64,000 bases of DNA, taken from the NCBI GenBank assembly GCA_040217815.1, contig JBEHWI010000005.1:47263-111262 (forward strand), in the 5' to 3' direction. This document shows, one piece after another, positions 33,976-42,881 of the stretch (its first letter is position 1; each line of letters starts with the position of its first letter). The position numbers were made by a program, and so were the translations under genes. The notes under the pieces are model-generated. The model was not told the DNA's origin. It was given only the letters and a program-made list of their open reading frames with translations, and searched no databases. Source of the stretch: UBA5314 sp040217815. Lineage in GTDB: Bacteria > Bacillota > Syntrophomonadia > Syntrophomonadales > Syntrophomonadaceae.

Positions 33976-35166
33976 GAAAAAGGCTTTAATCCGTATGATC
34001 TGTTCCTCAGTCAGACGTTCGTTATGCACATTGCTTTCCAATGTCGTAAAAGGTATCCCCAGGTTTTGAAAATAGTCACGCTCGATAATTTGGGCAATGC
34101 TTCCATACGGGCAGCCCGTTATTGAAGAAGATATAATTCCCCTGGCGCGAGTTTTATTAATCAGTTCCTCTATACGATATTTCCTGTATGTCACCGACGT
34201 GCCAGCACCTTCACCAAGTTCTCCCCTGCTTTGTGCATCCAGCAAATAGTGAGCAATTGATTCCAATGGGGAGACGTCAAGCCGGTAATCCTCAGTAGCG
34301 ACTGAATCCCATCCCACCACTACCCCATGGGATTCTTCAATTACTCCCAATATATTGCTGCCACCACCAATAAGCACAATCGGAATATAGTAGTCATGTT
34401 TCGACATGCATACTGCCTCTTTTAACTCATCAATCAATTGATCAAGGAGAGCGATGTATCTTTCCGGTTGCCCAAAATAATGATTCGCTCCTAGAATCAC
34501 CTGCATGGTGTGAATGTTTGACAGATAAAGGGGTGTCTTCAGGCGCAAATCCAGCATAGTGCGAATCTTTTGTGAAACAAGATTTTTGCAGTTAATCTCC
34601 GCCCACAGTTTTTCCTCATCAATTGGTTGGCCGTTGTTGAGCCAGAGAGCAGCTCGTTCCAACTCCCGAACGAGAAACGCAATCACTTCCGGACGTTTGT
34701 CTTCGGCCCTAAATGACGTAACATTTTCTATACAGTAAACATCATAGCTACCAGCCTTCACCAGTTCATAAATACTGGCAATTGGCTCGCAAACCGCACC
34801 GAAATAGAGTATCTTATTAATTGGATCAGGGGAACGCAGGCGCATTCGGCCGAGCATAGTTTTGATCATCGAGCAGAATTCGGGAGGAATCTGATAATAA
34901 TTTTCCCCGACACTTTCGGCCGTGTGGCTGTCCTCACGCCATAATTCACCTATTCCAAGTGGAATTGTATCGCAAGCATAGATTAAGGGTGTTTCCCACG
35001 ATAGTCCACTCCAGACAGCCTTTTTCCCCTGAACTACAAGCCTTTCAATTTCAGCAATTGTATATGACTTTCTAAGCCTTTCGAGCTCATCTATAGCCGG
35101 TGACTTTTCCCTCTGTATCACACCGGCATTATTTGATGCCCGCAACTCATTGTCTAAAGTACGCAT
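33961..35166 (-). CDS. 2-hydroxyacyl-CoA dehydratase-type (HgdB-like) subunit
   Basis: About 401 aa from the ATG at 35166 after AAAGG; the ATG at 35172 is an alternative. It matches the Fe-S subunit family of 2-hydroxyacyl-CoA dehydratases and double-cubane cluster proteins: GKKAVWSGLSWETPLIYACD, ILYFGAVCEPIASIYELVK, GGGSNILGVIEESHGVVVG and SSSITGCPYGSIAQIIERDY, with several Cys as cluster ligands. It overlaps the activase fusion by about 20 bp. The two should form an ATP-driven low-potential reductase. The usual acyl-CoA transferase and dehydrogenase genes are absent, so the substrate is open. Confidence 0.85.
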   Translation of the reverse strand: MRTLDNELRASNNAGVIQREKSPAIDELERLRKSYTIAEIERLVVQGKKAVWSGLSWETPLIYACDTIPLGIGELWREDSHTAESVGENYYQIPPEFCSMIKTMLGRMRLRSPDPINKILYFGAVCEPIASIYELVKAGSYDVYCIENVTSFRAEDKRPEVIAFLVRELERAALWLNNGQPIDEEKLWAEINCKNLVSQKIRTMLDLRLKTPLYLSNIHTMQVILGANHYFGQPERYIALLDQLIDELKEAVCMSKHDYYIPIVLIGGGSNILGVIEESHGVVVGWDSVATEDYRLDVSPLESIAHYLLDAQSRGELGEGAGTSVTYRKYRIEELINKTRARGIISSSITGCPYGSIAQIIERDYFQNLGIPFTTLESNVHNERLTEEQIIRIKAFFEMLS

Positions 35167-37204
35167 ATTCATTCCTTTGGCACCTTCTTGCGTTAATTAC
35201 TTCCACAAATGCTTCAAGGCGGGTTTTAATCTGCCCATAATCACTGCCCGAATAATCTTTTGACAAATCGAACACGGGGATGCCAATGCTTTGGAAATGA
35301 TCGAGAAACGGTTTTTTAGCAATACCGTAGCACGAACAGAATTTGAGATATACATACAACACACCGTCAACCCGATATTCCCTGGCCAATTGGCCGGCAA
35401 AATTCACGTTATCTTCAAGTGTTTTCATTCGAAAACAAGGTGCTTGATCTAAATAACCGTTAGCCAATGCCCAAAATGGATCGCCGTCTTCATTAACTGT
35501 ATTATAGAACGGTTTCAACCCTGCACAATGATCTTCCACTACGACACGTACGCCGATTTCCTGCTCAAGAATATCAAGCAGATGGTAATCCCCATCAGCA
35601 GTAATACTGCCGCAGATCATGAATCGGAGCGGCCGGAACCCATTGTCGTTTATTTGGGAAAGATTGCGGTAGGTTTTCTCATACGCATCTAAAAGCTTCT
35701 CCAGCGGAACGTAGTAATAGGCCTTAACAAGTTCTAAAAATTCTCGGCCCGAAATAGGCGGATTATCCCTTTTACGCAATTCGGAAATATTTCTTATGAT
35801 TTTCCGGGCAGCATTATAACGCACGATCTGTTCGTGAATATCATCATCAGAAATTTCGCGGCCGGTTAGTTGTGATAAATCGTGCTTTAATTCGATAATC
35901 TCATTGCTAAATAATAAACGCGATGATTTTCTGTCACGAATTTTGGGCATATTGAGCAGTTTGATGGGAACAAATTTTTCTATTACTTCGCTTGAACGCT
36001 TAATTGAAGCACAGGTATGAAAATTATAAAGCTTATCTACAGCAGTGTAGAATGGGTCGCCTTTAGCGAATCCGCCAATACAGCTTTTAGTAAAATCGCA
36101 AAAAACACTTTGCGTAAAGTACTCACCTGCAGCAACAGTCTCAGGATCGCCCGCTTTAAACAGCCTTGCGTGCCTAACTCCCGCAGCATTAAGCACTTCC
36201 AATGGCGTATAAGCACAGAAATGACCAACTCTTTTTCGTCCATCGGACTTGTCGCAAAAAGCACGTTGTTCCAATTGAATTAATTCTTCTATATGTTCAA
36301 TGTTTCCCTTTTGCTTTTCAGACGATATAGATGCAGTTGCTGTTGCCTGTATGGCATTTTGAGCTGCATAAACCGCCGCACCCAGCGCACCAGCATAGAT
36401 CATGTCAAATGAAGTAGGGATAAACGTTCTTTCAATCAGTTCTTCGAGCGCATAACGCATGCCCGGGTTATTAGATACACCGCCGGTGAATATAAACTCC
36501 GGTTCTCTACCGATGCGGCCAAGAAGATTTTTTACACGACGAGCAGCGGAGTAATGAATTCCCGCGGCGATATTGGCCACGGCTGCGCTGTCATTTATTC
36601 GCGTACCTTTGGCTCTGAGTGAAATAATTTCTGATTCTGCAAAAACCACGCACTGACTGCTGATAGCCACCGGGTCTTGGGCAGCCAATGCGCAAGGTCC
36701 CATTTGATCAATTGTAATACCCAGAAGTGCTGCTGATTTTTCGAGAAATTGACCGGTACCGGCAGCGCATTTATCGTTCATCACAAATTCAACAACAGTG
36801 CCGTTTGTCCTGTCAACTTTGATTGCCTTGGAGTCCTGCCCACCAATATCGATAATCGTTCTGGTCTGGGGATACAAGACATGAGCTCCCATGGCATGAC
36901 ACGATATTTCAGTGACCGTATCAGAAGGAATATCGTTAAACGAAAGAGCAATCCGCCCATAGCCAGTGTTTGTGATAAATCCAATTTCACTTCTCTCTAC
37001 ATTTGCAAGCAAAAGCAATTTTCTTATGAGTTCATCAGCAGTTTCTTGAATATAAAGACCGGTTGCCATAAGTGTAACGAATATATTTTTTCCCTTTAGT
37101 AGTACGCCTTTTGACGCGCGCGAGCCCAAGTCAAGACCGATGACCGGTCGACAGTCATTTTTCCACCGCCGTCCAATAGTAAAATCGTCAAGGTGGTATT
37201 TCAT
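35147..37204 (-). CDS. Activase (HgdC/BadF type) fused to a dehydratase-type Fe-S subunit
   Basis: 685 aa from the ATG at 37204. Residues 18-290 form an ASKHA activator ATPase: GLDLGSRASKG, DIGGQDSK, and Cys146 (NDKCAAGTGQF) and Cys185 (SSQCVVF), which together hold the [4Fe-4S] cluster at the dimer interface. Residues 325-680 form a dehydratase-like Fe-S domain (HFCAYTPLEVLNAAG, CDFTKSCIGGF, KFCSCYGIAKKPFLDHFQS). In most organisms activator and reductase are separate proteins. With the partner gene downstream this resembles the double-cubane cluster protein/reductase systems. The role is likely ATP-dependent electron transfer to a difficult substrate. Confidence 0.87.
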   Translation of the reverse strand: MKYHLDDFTIGRRWKNDCRPVIGLDLGSRASKGVLLKGKNIFVTLMATGLYIQETADELIRKLLLLANVERSEIGFITNTGYGRIALSFNDIPSDTVTEISCHAMGAHVLYPQTRTIIDIGGQDSKAIKVDRTNGTVVEFVMNDKCAAGTGQFLEKSAALLGITIDQMGPCALAAQDPVAISSQCVVFAESEIISLRAKGTRINDSAAVANIAAGIHYSAARRVKNLLGRIGREPEFIFTGGVSNNPGMRYALEELIERTFIPTSFDMIYAGALGAAVYAAQNAIQATATASISSEKQKGNIEHIEELIQLEQRAFCDKSDGRKRVGHFCAYTPLEVLNAAGVRHARLFKAGDPETVAAGEYFTQSVFCDFTKSCIGGFAKGDPFYTAVDKLYNFHTCASIKRSSEVIEKFVPIKLLNMPKIRDRKSSRLLFSNEIIELKHDLSQLTGREISDDDIHEQIVRYNAARKIIRNISELRKRDNPPISGREFLELVKAYYYVPLEKLLDAYEKTYRNLSQINDNGFRPLRFMICGSITADGDYHLLDILEQEIGVRVVVEDHCAGLKPFYNTVNEDGDPFWALANGYLDQAPCFRMKTLEDNVNFAGQLAREYRVDGVLYVYLKFCSCYGIAKKPFLDHFQSIGIPVFDLSKDYSGSDYGQIKTRLEAFVEVINARRCQRNEYAYFRQ

Positions 37205-37518
37205 AGACATCCTTTTATAATTGCTCCTTCAGCATTATCTTTTCAAAACTATACATATTAAATTGCTTCTAGACGATATATTCTGCCCCAATAAACAAAA
37301 TAACCGAAAGTTAAACTTCCAGTTATAATTATTATTCCTTATACTTATTGTATCATAAATATCTACCCAGCTCGCTATATGTACTGTTTATCTTGTTGTG
37401 TATCCCAACGACCATTTAAAAATTCTTAGCTTTTTCTATTATTTTCTCATGTATTTTGACTACTGTCGGCTGCCCCTTTGCTTATTATTCTCGCAACGGG
37501 GCAGCTGTTAGAAGCTCT
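37205..37518. other. Intergenic region, no gene seen
   Basis: AT-rich upstream region of the activase operon. It holds an inverted repeat at 37467-37507 near the end of the GT2-GtrA gene. No tRNA or riboswitch is visible and no promoter could be assigned with confidence. Confidence 0.5.
37467..37507 (-). terminator. Possible hairpin downstream of the GT2-GtrA gene
   Basis: CGGCTGCCCC at 37467-37476 pairs with GGGGCAGCTG at 37498-37507 (one G-U or mismatch), loop about 21 nt. There is no good U tract, so a weak or non-canonical terminator is all that can be claimed. Confidence 0.35.
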
Positions 37519-38559
37519 TTAAGCCTGGTGGACCTGGTTCGTTTTCGGACGCAGAAACACGAATTTCTTCTGCACCCAGTAGCTAATGGTAAACAGAATA
37601 CCTTCAGTTACCAGCTTGGCCGGGATAAGAGGAACCGCCAGGGCATTGACCAGCAGCCAAATCATTGAGAAGTTGCACACCAATATAGCCACAGCCAGGG
37701 AGTAATAACGCAGCAGGCTGCTCCAATTGTGTCTGGGTCCTTCTCTAAATACCAGGTAGCGATTGCACAGGTAGTTGAACAGCGAGCTTCCCAATCTGGC
37801 CCCGGCAACCGAAACCAGCAGATTGCCGAATGCCATCTGCAAAATCAAAAGCGTTACAAAGTCGATGCCGGCTGCGGCCATCGACGAGGCGCTGAACTTG
37901 AGCAGGGGCAGGTACACCCGAATTGAATCAAACAAGGGGTGAAAATGGGATGACTGGTTGTTGTCCTCATAGATGGTGGCAATGGGAATCTCATAAACCG
38001 AATATCCGGCCGGCTGGGCTTCTAACAATATGTTCAATTCATATTCGTAGCGACGGCCCGGAACCTTGAGCAGCCAACTAAACATGCCGGCCGAATAGCC
38101 CCTTAAGCCGGTCTGGGTGTCATAGATTCGAGAACCGGTGGCCAGGGTGAATATGCTGCGGGTCAGAGTGTTGCCAAGACGGCTTCGCCAGGGCACTTCC
38201 CCGGCAAACTTCCGGGATCCCAGTATAATGTGGCCCGGTTTTTCTCTGGTGACCGCGGCAACTTTCATTATGTCTGAAACTGAATGCTGCCCGTCGCAGT
38301 CGGCGCACACCATCCCTTCCGATTCTCCCTGGTTCAGGAGATACTGTAGGCCCATTTTCAGAGCGGCCCCTTTTCCTTGATTGGCGTCCTGCCGCAACAA
38401 GGTGCATCCCATCCCCCGGGCCGCGGTGAAGATTTCCTGATAAGCCGGGCCGCTGCCATCATCCACTACTATGATCTGGTCCTGGGTCTTCTCCTTCAAC
38501 TCTTCAATTAAATTCAACATTCGTTTATCGGGCTCGTAGGCCGGAATTAAAATTTTCAT
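37519..38559 (-). CDS. GT2 glycosyltransferase fused to GtrA-like membrane domain
   Basis: About 346 aa from the ATG at 38559; an alternative TTG lies at 38583. The N-terminal GT2 domain has ILIPAYEPDKRM, VVDDGSGP and ADCDGQHSVSD, and the C-terminal 120 residues carry four GtrA-type membrane helices (FLTILG-like, with YLCNRYLVFREG near residue 280). Such fusions transfer sugars to undecaprenyl phosphate or flip the product. It follows the phosphodiester glycosidase-like gene directly. Confidence 0.87.
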   Translation of the reverse strand: MKILIPAYEPDKRMLNLIEELKEKTQDQIIVVDDGSGPAYQEIFTAARGMGCTLLRQDANQGKGAALKMGLQYLLNQGESEGMVCADCDGQHSVSDIMKVAAVTREKPGHIILGSRKFAGEVPWRSRLGNTLTRSIFTLATGSRIYDTQTGLRGYSAGMFSWLLKVPGRRYEYELNILLEAQPAGYSVYEIPIATIYEDNNQSSHFHPLFDSIRVYLPLLKFSASSMAAAGIDFVTLLILQMAFGNLLVSVAGARLGSSLFNYLCNRYLVFREGPRHNWSSLLRYYSLAVAILVCNFSMIWLLVNALAVPLIPAKLVTEGILFTISYWVQKKFVFLRPKTNQVHQA

Positions 38560-38579
38560 AAGCCTTGTGCCAGCATCTA

Positions 38580-39506
38580 TCAAACATAGATTATATCGCT
38601 GGTTCCCCTTTCTTGATTTTTACCCTGTGGATTATTCACCACATTGCCCATGAAGTACATGGTGGAAGATCCTCCCCCGTCCAGGTTGTAGGCTTCAGTG
38701 CATCCGAAGTCGGCAAATACCTGGGCGAACTGGAAGAGAGTCATTCCCTGGCTTTCGCTGCTGCGCCCGTCCACCACCACGAACACATAATGGTTGGGGG
38801 CGATCATTCCGATGCCGGTGCGGGGATTGGAATTCTCAATAGTACGGTTCCCGAAATTCTTATCTATCGAAACGTCATCGAAATTGGTCTGGACCTGGCC
38901 GTCAACCACCAGGGCCGGCCCGAAGGAGAGCGTCTGCCATACCCCTTCATTCAAGAGATCCTGCGCGCTTGTAGTGGTCTCGTCGTAAATCTCCATACTG
39001 CCGTCTTTGTAGATCTTCAACCCGGTCCGGGCCGGTGAGTCCCTGTATATTTGGCCGTTTCTTATTAAAATGCCGTTGTCTCTGAATCCGTAGTAGTCGC
39101 CATTAATTGCCAAGACCGCGTTATGGTCGGCGGCTATCTTCGATGTAGTTTCAATAATATTGGTTCCATACTCATTCTTGGCAAAAGCGGACTGTAGAAT
39201 ACTCGTATCATCAACCGTTACGTCGGCTACATAATAAGTGACCTTATTTTGACCATTACCAGAAGTGACTTCTTTAATGGATATGGTTTTACTGTCACTC
39301 GCATAGTTCCACTGGTCGGCGGCATAGGTTGCGTCGGCGACGGCGTTGGATGCAGTTGCCCCTGCAGCAATTTGCACATGCTCGACCAGGTATCGATTGG
39401 CCAGAAGAATTAGGGTGATTACGAGTACAAAGGTAATGCCTATAAAAGCAGCCTTTTTAACTGGTTTTTTATTTGCTCTTGGGGTGGATTGCTCGACGGT
39501 GCTCAT
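38580..39506 (-). CDS. Exported phosphodiester glycosidase (NAGPA)-domain protein
   Basis: 308 aa with an N-terminal membrane anchor (GITFVLVITLILLANRYL) and a phosphodiester glycosidase domain (PF09992-like). Motifs seen: AINGDYYGFRDNGILIRNG, RTGIGMIAPNHYVFVVVDGR and YNLDGGGSSTMYF. Homologues act on exopolysaccharide or GlcNAc-phosphodiester links. It is outside the membrane. Co-oriented with the GT2-GtrA gene 20 bp downstream, it suggests modification of a surface glycan. Confidence 0.88.
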   Translation of the reverse strand: MSTVEQSTPRANKKPVKKAAFIGITFVLVITLILLANRYLVEHVQIAAGATASNAVADATYAADQWNYASDSKTISIKEVTSGNGQNKVTYYVADVTVDDTSILQSAFAKNEYGTNIIETTSKIAADHNAVLAINGDYYGFRDNGILIRNGQIYRDSPARTGLKIYKDGSMEIYDETTTSAQDLLNEGVWQTLSFGPALVVDGQVQTNFDDVSIDKNFGNRTIENSNPRTGIGMIAPNHYVFVVVDGRSSESQGMTLFQFAQVFADFGCTEAYNLDGGGSSTMYFMGNVVNNPQGKNQERGTSDIIYV

Positions 39507-39847
39507 AACTATCCTCCTCTATTCACCTACAGGACTGTTTTTAATGGTCGTTTTGTCTTAAAGGCACTGACCGTTTAACCTCTGCCAGTCGACCCCGGGT
39601 GCCTTTCGGTAAAGATTTAGGGATGCTTTAACAACAACTGTGCCTTATCATGATTTCATAATATAAAACCAGCCTTAAATTACTCTGAAGTGAAAATTAG
39701 AGGATGATTAAAATTTTAAGGGATAGCAGTGCCGAAAGTTAGGCATAAAAAAGCCATACCCGATTTGGGTATGGCTCAGACCGTTGACAAAAGCGAATAG
39801 CTGCGTTGCTCGCTCTGGACGGCTTTTGGATAAATTGTCTCTAACCC
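39507..39847. other. Intergenic region holding one terminator, no gene
   Basis: The right part has a clear terminator at 39745-39776 for the minus-strand gene at 39848-40837. The rest contains the AT-rich upstream region of the glycosidase gene. The segment at about 39785-39830 (AAAGCGAATAGCTGCG...) is GC-richer and resembles a dispersed repeat, but no second copy is seen here. Confidence 0.5.
39745..39776 (-). terminator. Rho-independent terminator after the squalene-cyclase-like gene
   Basis: On the minus strand AGCCATACCC pairs with GGGTATGGCT across a 5-nt loop, and TTTTTT follows. It lies about 70 bp beyond the stop of the gene ending at 39848. Confidence 0.85.
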
Positions 39848-40837
39848 TTACTCATAGGTATTCAATATTCTTGTCGCTTTCAGGGTTATCCATTTGGAAG
39901 GCTGTCCTTTCTTCTCAATGTCCACCAGGGTCTTGCCGTTGAAAGAATTGTTCATCTTCCACTTTCCGTCTTTGGTCCGCTTTCCTTTGACTATCTCAAT
40001 GGCATCCGCCAGGCGGGAATCCCTTATTTGCAGCCCTGCAAAAATATCCAGTAGCTCAACTGCATCTGTCTGGTACATCAACGGGAACCCGAACCTGAGC
40101 CATCCCGGGCGGGCAGTCTCGTTCAAATTGTGGCTCTTTTTATAAATATGATGGTTTAAGAAATACTCGCACAACTCATCAATTTTCTGACTCTGTCCGC
40201 TGGTGCGCAGGTCAGGAGGAACAGCCGCCAGCGCTTTCAGGGCTTTGGCCACTCCCATATGGCATGAATGCCGCCCCCAGCACATCTCATACCGGGCATA
40301 GAAATCGCCTTCGGGAGCTTGAACTGCGCCGTCATCTGACCTCTGGTATTTAACAATCCAGTTAATGGCCTGCCTGACCCTTTCATCGTTCAGGTACCCC
40401 AGTTTTATAAGACTGTAGACCATATTCCCGGTCAGGCAGGGAATGACTCCACTGGCCAGGCCGGCTCCGGTCTTGGCGCTCTCATCAATGGAGAATCCCC
40501 CTCCCATCGGCTCCTGAGAATGTTGTAGTATGAATTCGCAGGCCTTTTTAATCCTCTGATCGTCAGGGTCGGCGGCCAGTTCGGCCAGGATCAACAGGTT
40601 CCAAACCGTTCCCCCGTATTTATCTCTGTAGAATTTCTTGGGAATCCCCCATGAGCCGTCTTCATTCTGTTCAGCCAGGATCTGAGGAACAACGCCCTCT
40701 TTCATTATAGCTTCTTTAGCTGACTCAACTTCCGGGTCGTTTAAAGGCCTGTTTAGTAAAGATGTTAAGGTAAGATACCTTACCGATGGGTTGTCCTCTT
40801 CCAAAAGCCACTCGATAACCGGATTGATCACAGGCAA
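39848..40837 (-). CDS. Squalene-cyclase-like (prenyltransferase repeat) protein
   Basis: 329 aa of alpha/alpha-barrel repeats like terpene cyclases: QNEDGSWGIPKKFYRDKYGG, LGYLNDERVRQAINWIVKYQ and KDGKWKMNNSF. The catalytic DxDD motif of squalene-hopene cyclases is not seen, and the protein is half their length. It may be a single-barrel protein with a different job. Similar short proteins occur in Clostridia and Dehalococcoidia. The DUF4153 gene precedes it by 23 bp. Confidence 0.75.
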   Translation of the reverse strand: MPVINPVIEWLLEEDNPSVRYLTLTSLLNRPLNDPEVESAKEAIMKEGVVPQILAEQNEDGSWGIPKKFYRDKYGGTVWNLLILAELAADPDDQRIKKACEFILQHSQEPMGGGFSIDESAKTGAGLASGVIPCLTGNMVYSLIKLGYLNDERVRQAINWIVKYQRSDDGAVQAPEGDFYARYEMCWGRHSCHMGVAKALKALAAVPPDLRTSGQSQKIDELCEYFLNHHIYKKSHNLNETARPGWLRFGFPLMYQTDAVELLDIFAGLQIRDSRLADAIEIVKGKRTKDGKWKMNNSFNGKTLVDIEKKGQPSKWITLKATRILNTYE

Positions 40838-40859
40838 CTCCCCCCCATTGTCGACAATG

Positions 40860-42647
40860 CTAACGAGGCACTCCGATCAAGATAAACATCATGTAATCGG
40901 CCCCTGCATCAGCGCCGGAACCATATACTACGTTGACATTCTGAAATATAATACGCATCTTGCAGCCATTGCCGGCGGCATCCAGAGTGAGTTCACTGGC
41001 ATCCAGGGCATCCTTGGGCCGGTTGCTCACTCCTTTTATAGAGGTAGCGAAATCGTAGAGGCCGGTAGACACCAATTCTTCTCCACCAGCAGTGGCAACC
41101 GATACCCGTACTTCCCTGGGAGTGAGTCGTTCCAGCCTGAGCTGGTAGCTGGCATCGCGCACCTTGAAATCATAGACGGTGCTTTTCTTTTGCTCCATCC
41201 CCCGGAAGGCTTCGACTTGCAGCATAACATCATAACCGTTTATATCCATCGGCTTCTCCATGTTCAGGTTGGCAAAAAAGTTTTGCATTCCTCCCATCAT
41301 TTCATAGGCAGGCTCAAAACCCAGGGTCTTTTGCATATCCCGGTTGGTTTGAAAATCTTTGGGCAGCCACGCCAGGGAGCCCAGGTATCTCCTGTATTCC
41401 AGATAGTTTAAAATACTGGTCGTCTCCAGGCGCAGGGTCATGTCAGCATCCGACCGGGGAACGATCTTCCCTTCAATGAGAACCCCGGCGTTTCCCAGCA
41501 TGCTTTCCAGCCGGGTTATCTGGCTATGGCGCGATACGGTAAAAGCGTCGACCGGCGGTATGACCGAAACGATGGCAAAACCGGCGGCTAGTAAGGCAAT
41601 AAGGCCGTTTCTGGCTACCGGACGCAAGGATAGCACGATACCCGCCACTATTGAAAATACACCGAACAAGGCCACATAATAGCGGGATTCCGTGAACCCG
41701 TAGGCATTCAAGCGGATATAAACCGAGATGAGCTGCATTATCACAACCGGGATCAGCACTTTGGGAAATAGACGCTGGTAGAGAACGGCAAAGCGGTTTT
41801 CCAACCGGCTGGCCAGTACATAGACAATGAGGCCAATAGCTGAGTAGGCCAGTATCATGGGACCCAATTGACCTGACGGCCAATTTCTGGTTATACCAAT
41901 CTTGACGAAATAGGCAAAAAGAACCAGCGTATAGGCGGTGATCAGGGGAATCAGGATATACGAAACCAGTATCTCCAGAACCCGCGGGTAATGATTGGCC
42001 TGCTCGGTATATAGCCGGTCGGCCTCTTCTTCCGAATTGAACAGGGGTAATAGGGCCAGGTAATAGGTGGTGGCAAAAAGGATCCAGACAACTGCATGGG
42101 TATAGCCGAACCAGTCGCTGTTTATCCTGAAGAGCAGGATGTTGACGGCCTGTAAAATGGCCGTCAAGCCCAGAGCCAGCACCCCGGAAAAGAGCACCGA
42201 GGTAAAGAAGGATTTAAAATGAACCAGGGCCACACTGTTAAAGTTGAATTTACCGCCATAGGAAGGCAGCCAGATGAAGGCACAAAACATTGAGAATACG
42301 GCCACCGAAGTGCGCGCCCCCACCCCGTAGTCGATGGCCGGTGCCGGGGATATTATAAAATAATAACCCAGGGTCAAAAGAGCGGACAGCACATAAACAC
42401 CCCACCGTATTTTGGCCAGGCGCGGGAAACGCTCACAGGCAAACTGGGCGCTTACCCCTATAAATGAGCCCATTAGAAAAGTAAACATCAACTTTTGAAT
42501 AAACAATTCGGGAGTTTTGTGCAGGGAAATCATATAACAGGTCAGCGCGGTGGCGCAGATCAAACATAGGACGGTCAATGGAAAACGAAGAACCGCCCTG
42601 GCAATAGCCTGAACCATCTTGACGACAGCTTCCTTCAAACGATTCAT
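40860..42647 (-). CDS. DUF4153 membrane protein
   Basis: 595 aa. About eleven to twelve membrane helices span residues 20-365, and a soluble C-terminal domain of about 230 residues ends LIGVPR. This architecture is that of DUF4153 proteins, which are widespread in Firmicutes and have no known activity. The two genes 40860-42647 and 39848-40837 are co-oriented and close, so probably one operon. Confidence 0.8.
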   Translation of the reverse strand: MNRLKEAVVKMVQAIARAVLRFPLTVLCLICATALTCYMISLHKTPELFIQKLMFTFLMGSFIGVSAQFACERFPRLAKIRWGVYVLSALLTLGYYFIISPAPAIDYGVGARTSVAVFSMFCAFIWLPSYGGKFNFNSVALVHFKSFFTSVLFSGVLALGLTAILQAVNILLFRINSDWFGYTHAVVWILFATTYYLALLPLFNSEEEADRLYTEQANHYPRVLEILVSYILIPLITAYTLVLFAYFVKIGITRNWPSGQLGPMILAYSAIGLIVYVLASRLENRFAVLYQRLFPKVLIPVVIMQLISVYIRLNAYGFTESRYYVALFGVFSIVAGIVLSLRPVARNGLIALLAAGFAIVSVIPPVDAFTVSRHSQITRLESMLGNAGVLIEGKIVPRSDADMTLRLETTSILNYLEYRRYLGSLAWLPKDFQTNRDMQKTLGFEPAYEMMGGMQNFFANLNMEKPMDINGYDVMLQVEAFRGMEQKKSTVYDFKVRDASYQLRLERLTPREVRVSVATAGGEELVSTGLYDFATSIKGVSNRPKDALDASELTLDAAGNGCKMRIIFQNVNVVYGSGADAGADYMMFILIGVPR

Positions 42648-42881
42648 TGAACATCATCCCCATCTATTTAGACTTTTTTATCAGGGTAACAATCAGTGAG
42701 TTGGGAGACGGTTCTTTAACTCACTCCTATCTTTATTGTACCAGACCAATATCGAAGATATTTAAAATAGACCGTATTCTTGACCTTGTCATATTCATGT
42801 GGCAAGATAAACAGGGTAATGGAGATAAATTCAGTACGGAATTTATAATGTCGAACATCAAACAAATGAAAAGAGTGAACC

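Noticed and set aside
39785..39835. A possible dispersed repeat or small RNA in the GC-richer part of the spacer
   Set aside because: It has no second copy in the window and no promoter or terminator of its own besides the neighbouring one.
40791..41411. A 206-codon plus-strand frame over the DUF4153 gene end
   Set aside because: It is antisense to a good membrane-protein gene and has no ribosome binding site or known motif.
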